64,000 bases of DNA, taken from Lagopus muta. Lineage: Eukaryota; Chordata; Aves; Galliformes; Phasianidae. The stretch lies in assembly GCF_023343835.1 (NCBI RefSeq), contig NC_064443.1, positions 9,796,001 through 9,860,000 on the forward strand, in the 5' to 3' direction. Under the pieces are notes generated by a model. The model was not told the origin of the DNA and searched no databases. It saw nothing but the letters and a program-made list of their open reading frames with translations. Shown piece by piece: positions 36,480-47,345 of this stretch; within the stretch, counting starts at the first letter, position 1; every line of letters begins with the position of its first letter. The position numbers and the translations under genes are program-made.

Positions 36480-36760
36480 ACCGTGTGAGCGCATTATGGC
36501 TGCTGGGCTGGGGATCCGTGGGTCTAATCGGCGGCCTGGCCTCCTCCCCAGCCTCCCCTCGGCCGCTCGCCTCCTGCCGTCCGCCGGCCAACTTGGCACG
36601 GAGGCCGAGGAGCGGCAGTAATCCAATTTGGGCCGTTTAACTGCACTTTGCTATCCGCGCTGCTGGCCGGAGCTCGGGCACTTTAATCTGGCTAATGACC
36701 CCGGCTTTGGGGTTGAGTAACTGCCGACCATTTGCTTGATTTGCTTTTCCTTTCCGGCAG
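36480..36760. promoter_or_regulatory. Enhancer-like block in intron 1
   Basis: A mixed CpG-containing and ATTA-containing patch. It holds a perfect NFI-like inverted pair GCCAACTTGGC (36587-36597), a TAATCC OTX/PITX-type site (36619-36624) and TTTAATCTGGCTAATGACC. The combination of motifs suggests a regulatory element; not confirmed. Confidence 0.32.
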
Positions 36761-37016
36761 GGCAAGAGGCTGAGCTGGAGCTGGGCCTCCATGCAGGTAC
36801 CTGGGGGTTTGGGGGTCTTCCCATTTTCCATCTGCTCTCCCTGTGTCCTGTGCAGATAAACCCTCCTCTATGTGGCCGCTCTGCGATCCGCTATTATTTC
36901 GGGAACGCAAAGCCAAAAAAAATAAAGTCTCTCTCTTCCTTTGGTTGCCTACTGCTTAATGTACAAAATACAGGGGAGGTAATTGCATTAAAATTTGTAT
37001 AATTATACTGAAGGGG

Positions 37017-37053
37017 AAAAAAAAAAAAGAAAAAAGAAAAAAAGAAAAAAAAA
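37017..37053. repeat. A-rich tract
   Basis: Runs of A interrupted by single G residues, followed by CCCCAACCCAACAACC. Confidence 0.95.
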
Positions 37054-37912
37054 CCCCAACCCAACAACCTTGTGAATTGCCCGGGTGTTGGGGAGCGGTC
37101 CGTGCAGGGTGATTCACGCTTAGGGCTGCGGTGTGCGAGGGGTTAGGAGGAGCCGTGCTGCTGTGTGAGCAGGAAGTCGGCTGCATCCCCGCTCCGAGCC
37201 GGCTCCAGCCTCGCTCCAGCCCCGGCGTTTCTTCTCCCGGTTGTGTCCTGGGTCTGATCCTCCGCGATATGGGGCCTCTGGCCGCCGTCCAGGCGAATCT
37301 CCGAGCGTCGGTGTAATCGTAGAAGCTCTGAGAGTCCCTTTGCTTTATGTGCTTGGTTAAGCAACTGCCTTTGTGTCAAAATATTCAAGCCCTTGCAGAA
37401 GTAAATCCCTTGTGAGAGGAGAGGCAGATCCCGGTGCTTGGGGAAGGAGCTTCCTGGCTCTGTGCAGGCAGCACCGTGCTGGGTGCTGCTGGGGCTGCAG
37501 AAGGGATTCCACAGAGCCGCCGATAACATCTGAGGTAATTATAATGGCAGTAAGTTGTTTGCTTTGTGCGCGCTGCAGTGCTTTATGTACAGGCGGTTGT
37601 TTCGGTCTTCCTGTACAGACTGTTAGCTTCAACAGGGGAAGAGGAAAACCTAAAAATATTTTAGGATTTTAAAAATAATCTTGCAGCTTGGCTCGTGCAC
37701 AAGATGTTTCGTAGAGTAATGTTCTCTGTCAGTTGGAATGCAGTTGGTGGCCTCCAGAAGGTTTTGCTGGGCTATATGGGGGCTCTCAAACTCTGACCCA
37801 GGCATGGGGAGGGCATAGCTCCCTTGTCCGTGCTCTGTGGTGTAGATGGTTACAGCCACTGAGGCCTCTGGAATGTTTAAAATCGGCTCCTCCAGCACTT
37901 CCTTGGGCATTT

Positions 37913-37942
37913 CTGCTGCCAGCAGTGCTGCTGCCAGCAGTG
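37913..37942. repeat. Perfect 15-bp tandem duplication
   Basis: CTGCTGCCAGCAGTG occurs twice in a row without mismatch. Each unit has CTGCTG and CAGCAG arms that could pair. Confidence 0.9.
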
Positions 37943-37992
37943 CTGTTCGCCCTTCTACCTGTGTGGCACTGAGTGGTGTCAGGGTGCACGGA

Positions 37993-38003
37993 GGGGGGGG
38001 GGG
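37993..38003. repeat. (G)11 homopolymer
   Basis: Eleven consecutive G residues in intron 1, likely length-variable. Confidence 0.9.
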
Positions 38004-41000
38004 TTTGCCCCTCCAGAGGACAGCGAGAATTCAGAACCTGTTTTTCAGGCTGATGTCATCAGGAAGAAATGGGGGAGGAGAAAGGCAGGAAGGCAGGCGA
38101 GAGATCAGCCTCCAAGGGAGAGCTTCTGCGGGTCGGCAAGCCTGGTAAGGCTCAGGCAACTCAGGCTTATGTTGCCACCAGCCCTCACCCGCTGCCACCT
38201 GCATGTTGGCAGTGCCTGTGGCACACTGGGTCGGCTCCTGGTGGCACAGCCTCGTGGGTGAGCACTGCCTTGGTTCCCCCAGCCCCGTGCTTTCGGCACT
38301 GCATGCCATGCCGCGGAGCCACGCGGCTCCCTGCCCTCCGCAGGCTGACGTCACCCGTTGGGGCCACCGTCCAGCCGCTCTCGTTTGCAGGGAGTGGGGT
38401 TTTGGCAGCAGGAGCGCACGTGTCCTCCCATTTCTCAGCTCCATCCTGGCTGGTGTCCCTCAGGCATGCTGCATCTATGCTCCCTAGCAGGCTTTGCCCA
38501 CATTGGCTGGGTGAACCCCTGGAGCATGCTGGTGTGCTGGCCCTGAGAGCGGGGTGCGGGTGCAGCCTCTGGCTTTGTGCATGCGTGTGCTTCGCTGTTT
38601 TCATTGGATGCTCCCAGCCTGTCCTGCGTGCAAATGAAACCTCTGTTAGCCTCTCAAAGCAGAGTTTCCCTTCTTTGTGTTGTTGCTGTTGGAGCGCTTT
38701 CAGGCACTGCTCGCTTCCCCTCTCCCTGTCTCGCAGCTCCGCCAGCTCTTGGGCTGCTCGTGATTCAGCTCCGCCCTGGGTGAGCAGTGGGGCTGTGCTG
38801 AGCCCACAGCCCTGCAGTGTGGTGTGGGGTCTTGTAGGGGAAAGGAGAGTTGGGTGCAGCTTAGGCTTTGGCTGGGGAAGCCTCTTTTGGAGAAGTGGAG
38901 ATGTTTTGTTGTCCGCTGGCTACTTTATTCAGTCTTAACTATGAGCAGTGTGTGCCTTGAGATGGTGATTGTGGTCGGCAATGGGATTAGGTGGAAGAAT
39001 GGGAATTCCAGCTCAGCCTGGTTTTGTGCTGGGTTATAGCAGCTCTGGTGCTACCTCCTTGTGCTGGGAGCAAAGAAGCCCTCCTGTTCTCATTCACTGA
39101 TGGAGACTGGGAGCTTCCTGGTGCATCTGCTCTGCCCTTGTATTAGGACACTGGTGGTGGGTTGGACAATGGACTGATATTGGTGGTAAGAGGACTTCTG
39201 CTTAGAGATGGCCTGTGGCTGAGCTTCTGGTTTGCTGCTGTGATGGGCTGAGGTGACTTCTGCCAGTGGGGTTGGTTTTGTGATGTTTGCAGTGAGAACT
39301 ACAGTCTGGAACATAGCAACCAAGGTGGAAGGAGTCCTTTGGGGGCTTGGTCTGGACTTGTGTGCTTTGAAGCTGGGGACAAAATGTTGTTAGGTGATCT
39401 TCGTGTCATTGTATTGGCCCTGTGGCTGCAGGAGCTGCAGGGGTTGCACTGCACTTCCTCCTGAGAAGCACTCTCATCGCCTTGAGATATAAGAGGTCAA
39501 AATCCTTGGGGTTGTGGCAGTGTGGGGCAGGATGCAGCTCTGGCCTGTGCCCTGGGGAATAATGAGAGCTCTGAAGACAGGAGAGATTCCTGATGCTGTG
39601 ATTGAGGTTGGAGGGGGCAGATACAGTGCTTGCCACTGATTTCATCAGGGCTTGGCTCCAGCCAGGGATAAGGTTTGCAATGATTGTACTTGCTGGGGAG
39701 GAGGGAGGGATCCCAGCAAAATCGTTCCTAATGGCTGTGTGCGGTGGAAAAAGGAGTTAAATCTTGGCCTTGCTACAGATGATTGCATATATAGTGCAAC
39801 TCCTAACTGGGTAACTCCAGCAGCCTTCTCTTATTGTTGCAAGGCTTTTCCCAGGCAGACGAACCTAAAAATACACCCGCTGCATTGTGAGACTGGCTCT
39901 CCTGTGGCCTGCGGGCTTTTCTCTCCTCTGTATAATCTCTCCTCTCTCCCTTTGGCTAATTACTGGCAGCGAGGCAGCTCGTGTGTTTGAAGATGGAGCC
40001 GGGACCTGCTCAGCCCGTGCACTATTGCTGAGAGCAGTGAGTGACTCGCAGAGATTGCAGATAAAGACCCATTAGTTCTCATTGCTCCTGTCCTTCCCGG
40101 GGTCAGCTAGAAGGGTTTTCATTTCCACAACTTTTCTCACTCAACCTATATTTCAAAGCAGTCCTGCCAGGCTGTAGAGCTGTTGGGGCAGACCCAGAGC
40201 AAGAAAACAGATTCTTTTTTCAATGTGGTGCTGCAGCCCTGCCTGGGACACCCGAGCGTGCAGCATGAGCGCTGGGGGCAGCAGGGGATGCTCTGTCCAG
40301 TCTTTGCCTTTTAAGGTTTGTTTTTCCAGCTCAGCACTCCTGCTTTGTGTTATCAAGAGTGATGATTGCTTCCCCAGAGCGTGCTCTCCCAGTCTGGGGG
40401 TGCCCAATACTTTGGGGCTGTGCTTGGAGTGCACATCTTGCTCCCCATTGGGATCCCTGGTGCAAGGTGCTATTGGGAACCTGAATCATTTCATGCTGAA
40501 GAAAACAGACTCACCAACCTTTCCTGCTCTTTTTCTGTTAATTATAGTCACTGCTGATGTCTTAAAGCAGGCCTTACTGTACCAAGCCCCTGCTGGTGTC
40601 AGGGCACTGGGACGAGGTGTTGCTGCTGACGCGTATTTGGGAGCAGAAGTCTCTGAGGAGCTCTGCAGACTGTCATCTGTCTGTGCCCCAGCGCTGCCTG
40701 GCTTTGCTCTCGTTCCAATTCTGAGTAACAGTTCCCTAAATTAATTTGGGAATCTCCTTTTGGGCTTTCTAGCCCTGCTTTGGCACAGCAGCCTGACCTC
40801 TGGCTCTCATCCCCGCTCTCTAGAATAGCAGCGATGAATAATCAGAAATGCGCTGAGCAAACGACTGCCCTGTCCCAGCAGTGCTGTGCTGGGTTTGGTG
40901 TCCCCATGCTGCAGCCACATTCCCGCTTTCTCTCCTTCCCCTCCACGTGCTGCTGGTGCGTAAGCCAGGTTGCGTTTCGATGGTAATCTCCTTGCGACAC

Positions 41001-43066
41001 AGCTGCGGTATTGTTCCTCTCCCCATGCTGTGTAGATAGAGCCGTGCTCATGCTGGGGTTTGTGTTTGGTTTGGGTCACATGTGCCTCCTATCGCTCCCA
41101 GCTCCCTGTCCCTCTGCTGCCGCTGCGTCGCTGCCTTTGTGCAAGAGGAGCTGTGTAACTGCGGCGCGTGGAGGCTGGAAGGAGAGGGCTGCTGGGCATT
41201 GCAGCAGTGGGAGTGGATACGTGGTCAGTGTGTTGCCGTGCTCAGCGAGTTCCTTTGCTTGTAGGAGAAGGTAAAGACATGGGTGCCTGGTGAAGCTGGC
41301 ATTGTCTGCTTTGTAAGGGTTGCCTCCCCATTTCCGATGGCAGGAACCTTCATCTGGCAACCCGCAGCCCAAGAGGAAACCACATGGTCTCCTGGTTGAA
41401 CCCACAGGCTGTGCCAATAGGGACTGGCAGAGCCTGGTCTGAGGTGCTTGTATTTTGCAGTATGGCAGGGATGTGGGATTGGGACCACCTGGTCCATTTC
41501 CAGGGCTGATGGCCCTACACCGTCAGTGCTCGTCTCAGCCTGTGTTGCTCAAGCCTTACTGCAGAAGCCTCTTTCGAGGATACTGCCCTGGGGTCTGGTG
41601 GGGAGGTGGTAGGGACTGGGAGCTGCTGGGACAGAGCTTTTGGAGCCGGGCACACCATAAAGGTCCGTGTTTGGAAGAGGTGTGCAGGAGGTACCCCAAG
41701 GTGGTGTCCGTGTGCACTGCCAAGGAGCCAAGGAGCGCAGCCCTGTGCTGCTGGCATGGCACCAGCTGCTCTCTGATGGCATGGTTGCTGGCACAGCCCA
41801 GCAGTCACCACAGGCCATATTTCTTACAGGTGCCACTCCCTGCTGGGATCCTGCTTGTTGTGCTGGGCTGGGAGCGGGTGATCCCCACATGGGCTGAGTC
41901 AGAGATCGGTGATAAGGAGAGGGAGGCTCTTCCCCGTTTGCTTTCGTAACATCTTATCTGCAAAACTGGGATGGGAAACAAAGGGCTGAGTTTGCTTCCC
42001 AGCCACGGACCTTCTGCATTTTGAAGTGTCTCCTGCCCGCAGCCTCCTGGGCTTTGTCAGGTGCCAGGGCGGTCAGGCAGTGTGCCAGGGCTCCCCCAGC
42101 TCCTTTAAAAGGAGACTTTGAGATCCTTTGCTTGAGCTGTGCCTCGCACACCAAACCCGGGCTCAAGCCCCAGCTCCTGCAGGCTCCGTCATGCGCTGTT
42201 TGAGTAGTAAATTGGTGCGGTTTGCATCTTCCTTCATTCACAAAAGCTGTGCTTTTTTTTTTCCTCCCATCTCTTCCCCCTCCCCCCCCTACTTCCTTTG
42301 CCTCTTTGTAAAAGCAGCATCCTCTTAATGACCAGCGTGCAGATCTCCAATTAAGCTAAGGGTAACTGGGTTATGGTATGAGGCTGGAAGTGCCTCTCTT
42401 GGCTGAGCTCAGAGGGATGCCCACAGCACGGCAGTGGGATTGGGATCCTTTTGTGCTTGTGAGCTGGGAGCAAACTGGGTTTTTGTACCAGCTCCCCGTT
42501 CTGTGATGGAGTGGTGCAGAGGCTGTGGGCTGTCTGTTTGCTAGCAGCTGATACTTTGGTGCTGTCGGTGGTCTTCAAAGCAGGTCAGGGCCAGCAATGC
42601 CCTGCTGGGACATTTGTATGTGGTTGGTGTGCTGGAGCGCATCGTGAAGCCACTGCCTGCTGGGGATGTGCTGGCCTGGCCCAGCCACAGCTGTGGTTGT
42701 GCTGCTGCTTGCTCCTGCTGAGGGACTCCATGGAGGAGAGCAGGGCCTTGCAGGGGGCTGCTCTGGGTAGCAGGGCTTGAATTTGAGCCCCTTTGTGTCA
42801 CCGCCTTGGCTGCTCATGGTGTAGAATTCATGGTGTCTAGCAGCATGTGTGTACTACAGGGAGGAATGGCCATTAGCATCCTGTGGGTTCTCTCTGTCCC
42901 TGTGCAGATTTTCTTCTGGAGTGGGAGGCAGTGGGGGCATTTTGTTATGCTGCCTTATAAGCATGAAGCAGCAAAGCCTCTGCGGGGTGGTGTGGAACAA
43001 GCTTACTGCTGTGCCAAGAGCTGCAGGAAAGCCTCCTAACCCTGCTGTTTTTCTTTCTCCCTCTAG

Positions 43067-43212
43067 GGTTGACCAGACTGGCAGTGCCCATGATGCCCTG
43101 AATGCTGAGCACAGCAGAAGCAGAGGAGACTGTGTCCCGTTAGCTCCTCATCCTTCCTCCTCACCCCTTTAGTTTGGATTTGTTTCTATTTATTTTGTGG
43201 CTGGGTTTGGGC
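43067..43212 (+). other. PLXNA1: PLXNA1 exon 2, 5' UTR part
   Basis: The exon starts after a textbook 3' splice site: branch-like CTAAC near 43036, then a long T/C tract (TGTTTTTCTTTCTCCCTCTAG) and AG at 43065-43066. The 146 nt before the start codon contain three ATGs (43090, 43093, 43102), all in weak context and all in the main frame. They end at TGA 43099 or TAG 43141, so they cannot extend the protein. A strong acceptor this close upstream of the start codon means that at least one upstream noncoding exon must exist. Confidence 0.85.
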
Positions 43213-44415
43213 ATGGCCTTGGCCGGATGTGACACTGCCGCGATGCGGCTCCTTTGGCTCAAGCACCACTTGTCTGTCAACATTTGGACCCTGCTGCTCT
43301 TGGGAAGCACCTGGCTACCGCTGGCGGAAGGCAGCCCCAAATCTCCCTTTAGGACTTTCTCAGTTACAGACTGGAGCTTGACGCACCTGGTGGTCCATAA
43401 CAAAACCGGGGAGGTCTATGTGGGGGCCGTCAATCGGATCTACAAGCTCTCCAATAACCTCACGCTCCTGCGGACGCACGTGACGGGGCCAGTGGAGGAC
43501 AATGAGAAGTGTTACCCTCCACCCAGCGTTCAGTCCTGCCCGCACGGTCTGGTCACCACCAACAACGTGAACAAGCTGCTGCTGGTGGACTATTCGGGGA
43601 ACCGGCTGATCGCTTGCGGCAGTGCCTCGCAGGGTATCTGCCAGTTCCTGCGGCTGGATGACCTCTTCAAGTTGGGTGAGCCCCACCACCGCAAGGAGCA
43701 CTACCTCTCCAGTGTCAATGAGTCGGGGACCATGTCTGGGGTCATCATTGAGGTGCTAAATGGGCAGAACAAGCTCTTCATTGGGACGCCCATCGATGGC
43801 AAGTCGGAGTACTTCCCCACGCTCTCCAGCCGCAAGCTGATGGCCAATGAGGAGAATGCGGAGATGTTTGGCTTTGTCTACCAGGATGAGTTTGTCTCGT
43901 CCCAGCTTAAGATCCCCTCAGACACGCTCTCCAAGTTCCCCACCTTTGACATCTACTACATCTACAGCTTCAGCAGTGAGCAGTTTGTGTACTACCTGAC
44001 CTTGCAGCTGGACACCCAGCTCACCTCACCCGATTCCACTGGTGAGCAGTTTTTCACCTCCAAGATCGTCCGCCTCTGCGTGGATGACCCCAAGTTCTAC
44101 TCCTACGTGGAGTTCCCCATCGGCTGTGTGCAGGATGGCATTGAGTACCGCCTGATCCAGGACGCTTACCTGACCAAGCCCGGCAAGGCTTTGGCCAAGT
44201 ACCTGGGCATCTCAGAGCAGGAGGATATCCTCTTCACCATCTTCTCCCAGGGCCAGAAAAACAGAGTTAAGCCTCCCAAGGAGTCTGTGCTCTGCCTCTT
44301 CACGTTGAAGAAGATCAAGGATAAGATCAAGGAACGTATTCAGTCATGCTACAGAGGGGAAGGGAAACTCTCGTTGCCCTGGCTCTTGAATAAGGAGCTG
44401 GGCTGCATCAACTCG
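43213..44415 (+). CDS. PLXNA1: Plexin A1, coding exon 2 (signal peptide and most of the sema domain)
   Basis: The exon encodes residues 1-401 of a plexin A1 receptor and ends on a complete codon at the donor TCG|GTAAGT (phase 0). The start is the ATG at 43213 (G at -3, G at +4). The frame is open further upstream but has no other ATG before an in-frame TAG at 43141. A second in-frame ATG at 43243 (residue 11) is an alternative start. A hydrophobic segment at about residues 25-38, followed by small residues near 38-40, fits a signal peptide. The sema beta-propeller begins at about residue 46. Nine cysteines of the domain are present here (100, 109, 135, 143, 289, 305, 361, 379, 398), matching the family's usual spacing. 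Possible N-glycosylation sites are Asn63 (NKT), Asn82 (NLT) and Asn169 (NES). No stop or frameshift interrupts the exon. Reading past the donor gives only intronic sequence ending at a stop at 44494-44496. Confidence 0.95.
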
Positions 44416-46439
44416 GTAAGTTCACGCCTGTCTGTATGCATGCCAGGTGGATTTTGGCTCCTGGCTGGACTCTCTAGACCCTTCCCAGTTACCTGACCTA
44501 ACTTGTTATTTTCCTGATGGGAGGCCTCTCTTGCTCTGGGGACTGGCACAGTTAGGGCTCAGCTTGCTTGGTAGCATTCCTTGTGGAGACTGTGGCTTTG
44601 GTGTGGGAAGGCTGTCTGGGTTTGGGTTGAATCAGTGTCTGCTGATAGCTGCTGGGCCTGAGCGGGAGGCTGATTGCTGGCACAGGTCTCTTGTTCCCTG
44701 TAGAGTAAAGGGATGTGGGTGAGCTGGTTTTGAGGGCAAAGATGCTCAGCCCTCAGAAAGACAAATGGTGTCTGCTGCATCTCTGCCAGGGAGACCCTTG
44801 AAGATGGCATGTGTGAATTTGGGAGGATTTGGTCTTGTGGGGCTTAGTGGAGCTGTGGCTGAGCAGAAGCTGCTGGGGCAGGAGAATGAGGGCAGTTGAG
44901 AGGGATCCAAGTAGGGAAGGAGGCAGAGAGGTTGTCAGTCCCAATACAGGTTGGTTGGATGCTCAGCTTGGTGGGACCACGTCCTCTCTATGGTGTGCTG
45001 GGTAGGAGGAGAAGGGGTATGAGGAAAAGGGAGCAATTGCAGTTGCTGGGTTTGTTTTCCATACTGGAGAAGGCAGGAGGGGAGGACATCATCGTGCTCC
45101 TTCCCCCGTTCTGTCCCAGGTCTTGAGGATCAGCAGCTGCCTCCTGCCCCGGGTGCCTGCATGTCCCCATGGAGCAGCCCGGCCTCCTTCCCTTGTTCTC
45201 CCTGCAGCTCCGAAGGAGACGGCTAACAGCTGCCTGACAAAGTAAAGGGTTTGCTGTCAAGAGCGCTGGGCTCTCAAATCAGATTTTGGCTTTGAACTAA
45301 TTCAATTTTGGTGGAAAATGATGAAATCGTTACACTGCTGCTTGTTGGGTTGCACAGCTGCTGGCTCAGGCAGAGGAGATGCCTGCTGCTTCATCCCGAT
45401 GTGCTCCCAGACCCTCTGCCCCTTTCTGGGGAGAGGGCTTTGCCTGATGAGTGCCCCAGATAAAGGTGGGGGGGCTGTATCCCTCCAGGGCCGTGATGTC
45501 TCTGCTGCAGGCAGTTTACAGGCACTGGTGGGTGCACAGGGGCTTCTTCATGCATCTCAGGAAAGCTGCTGTTGCAGGAAAATGTGGTGGGAGAGGGAGA
45601 GAAATGATGGCTGGTTTGACACCTGGATGAGAATGGGAACAGGGAGGTGTCCCCTGGTTGCAGTGCAGTGCAGGAGGTGAAGTCCTGTGCAGTTGCACAT
45701 GCTGTGATTTATTATTTTTTTCCCTGCTGTTTCATAGCGTGGTTTCTTAGCCATAGACCTGATGCTGTGTTTATTCTTCCTTTTCCATCTGAAGGAGTGA
45801 TACTGCTGTGTGCTGCTAACCTGCTCCCTTGGTGATGCAGAGGCAGCAGCAGCAGCACTGCAGTGCTCAGACCTGCCCAGCTCCAGAGGAACCCTAGCAG
45901 GGACAGCAGGTGTGGGGTGGTGGCACCAGGAGGACCTGCGGTGTCATTGCTTTCACGTGAGCTGGGTTGTGGTGGCACAAAGCCGGCCTTGGGAGTCAGG
46001 TGCCATTTTCTGTCCCTGCCTTGCTCCACCTGCCAAGCATGGCAAAGAGCAGCACAAGGTGTTGAGCCTCAGCCTCTGGCTGTACTGGGAGTGAGCCAAA
46101 TTGGGGCTTGCAGAGCATGTAACCTCTTCCTGGCAGGGATCTGTGTGCCCCTCGTAAAATGCAGCCACCTCTAGGGTGGGTTGTGGCAGCTGACGGATCT
46201 CACAGTGATGGATGCCAGCCAGAAAATAAAGGACATGTTGATTTTTTTTTTTTAAGGAGGCAGAATGTAATTGCTAAAGTCAGTAGTTGCTCGGGATTTA
46301 TGCCTGATCTGTATGGAAAATGTCCCAGGAGCTCCCTTGCTCTTGCTCAGGATTTACGGTTTAAAGTCTCCTCTGGAAAGTGGAAAGTCCAAATCTCATT
46401 TCTTAGCACATCAGAGGGACTTCTCAGTGCCAGAAAGCC

Positions 46440-46487
46440 ACATCCCTGAGGACTGATCCACATACATCCCTGAGGACTGGTCCACCT
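46440..46487. repeat. 24-bp tandem duplication in intron 2
   Basis: Two adjacent 24-bp units (46440-46463 and 46464-46487), each beginning ACATCCCTGAGGACTG, differ at two positions. No longer array is present. Confidence 0.9.
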
Positions 46488-47284
46488 GCACTGTGCTGGG
46501 TGGGAGGAGGAAGGCTGGGGAGAGCCGTGCCGACACCACATGGGGCATGGCTCTGAGCACTCAGCTGCGCAAGGAGGCTTCCTGACCTGGGTGCTGGCTT
46601 CCTTCTTACTCCAGACCCTAGTGCAGCATTCTCCTCAGCTATGAGCCTTAGGATGCTAATCCCTGGGCACTGTGGGACAGTGCAGATTTGCTGGAGCCAG
46701 AAGACACTGCCAGGCTTGGCAGCGAGCTTGGGAACTGAGAGCGCTTCCAGGGGTTTTGCTGCTCCAGATGGGATGCGCACTGTTGCTTCCCATTGTTGGT
46801 ACCCAGCTCCCAAAGTGCCCTGCCTGGCTCCTGGGGTCGCCGTGCCTCCCTGTGTGCTGGGCATGGGCCTTGCTGGGTAGCAGCCTCAGCAGGCACAGGA
46901 AGGCAGGCGTGGGAGGACGGGGTGTGTGTATAATGGTATTAACTGGCAAATTACTGGCCAATTAATAGCGCTAAGTGGCACGAGTCTCGCCTCTGCCGTC
47001 CCTTGTTGCTTTTGTAAGTGGGCTTGAAGGGAGGCAACGAGACAAGGCGCGTCAAGGAGACTGCCTGTTCCAGGCCAGCTCTGTTAGCTCGGTGTGTCCC
47101 CTCTCCTTGGGGCTGCTTCACAGAGAAAATCAGGGTTTTCTGCCCCAATTTCTATACTGGTGGGGTTGAGCAGGTTGTGCCATGTAGCAGGGCCGTGGGG
47201 CAGTCGGGATGTGATGCTGGTAGGTGCCACCAGCCTCGTGCTGCCCACTCAGCCCGACGGTGGTGAGGTGCCTGCCTGCACTTC

Positions 47285-47345
47285 CCTAACGAGGCACTGT
47301 GCTGTTAATGAGCTAATTGTCGGTGTAATTATTTACCGAGGTGGT
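47285..47345. promoter_or_regulatory. ATTA-rich patch in intron 2
   Basis: TTAATGAGCTAATTGTCGG followed by TGTAATTATTTACCG places three homeodomain-type cores in about 30 bp. CGGT and ACCG at 47321-47338 form a loose inverted pair. A related AT-rich patch lies at 46925-46990. Possibly regulatory. Confidence 0.28.

Larger units (their letters stand above)
33492..43066 (+). other. PLXNA1: PLXNA1 intron 1 (inferred)
   Basis: Between the GTGAGT donor and the TAG acceptor of exon 2 there are 9.6 kb with no recognised coding exon. The stretch holds the rest of the CpG island, a G-rich run at 34446-34471, an enhancer-like block at 36480-36760, A-rich tracts, and short tandem repeats near 37.9-38.0 kb. 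The remainder (about 38-43 kb) is ordinary, moderately GC-rich intronic sequence without repeats I can name. Extra noncoding exons could be hidden here. Confidence 0.55.

Noticed and set aside
43174..43212. Extension of the PLXNA1 frame to TTG at 43174
   Set aside because: TTG is not a usual vertebrate start. The ATG at 43213 has a good context.
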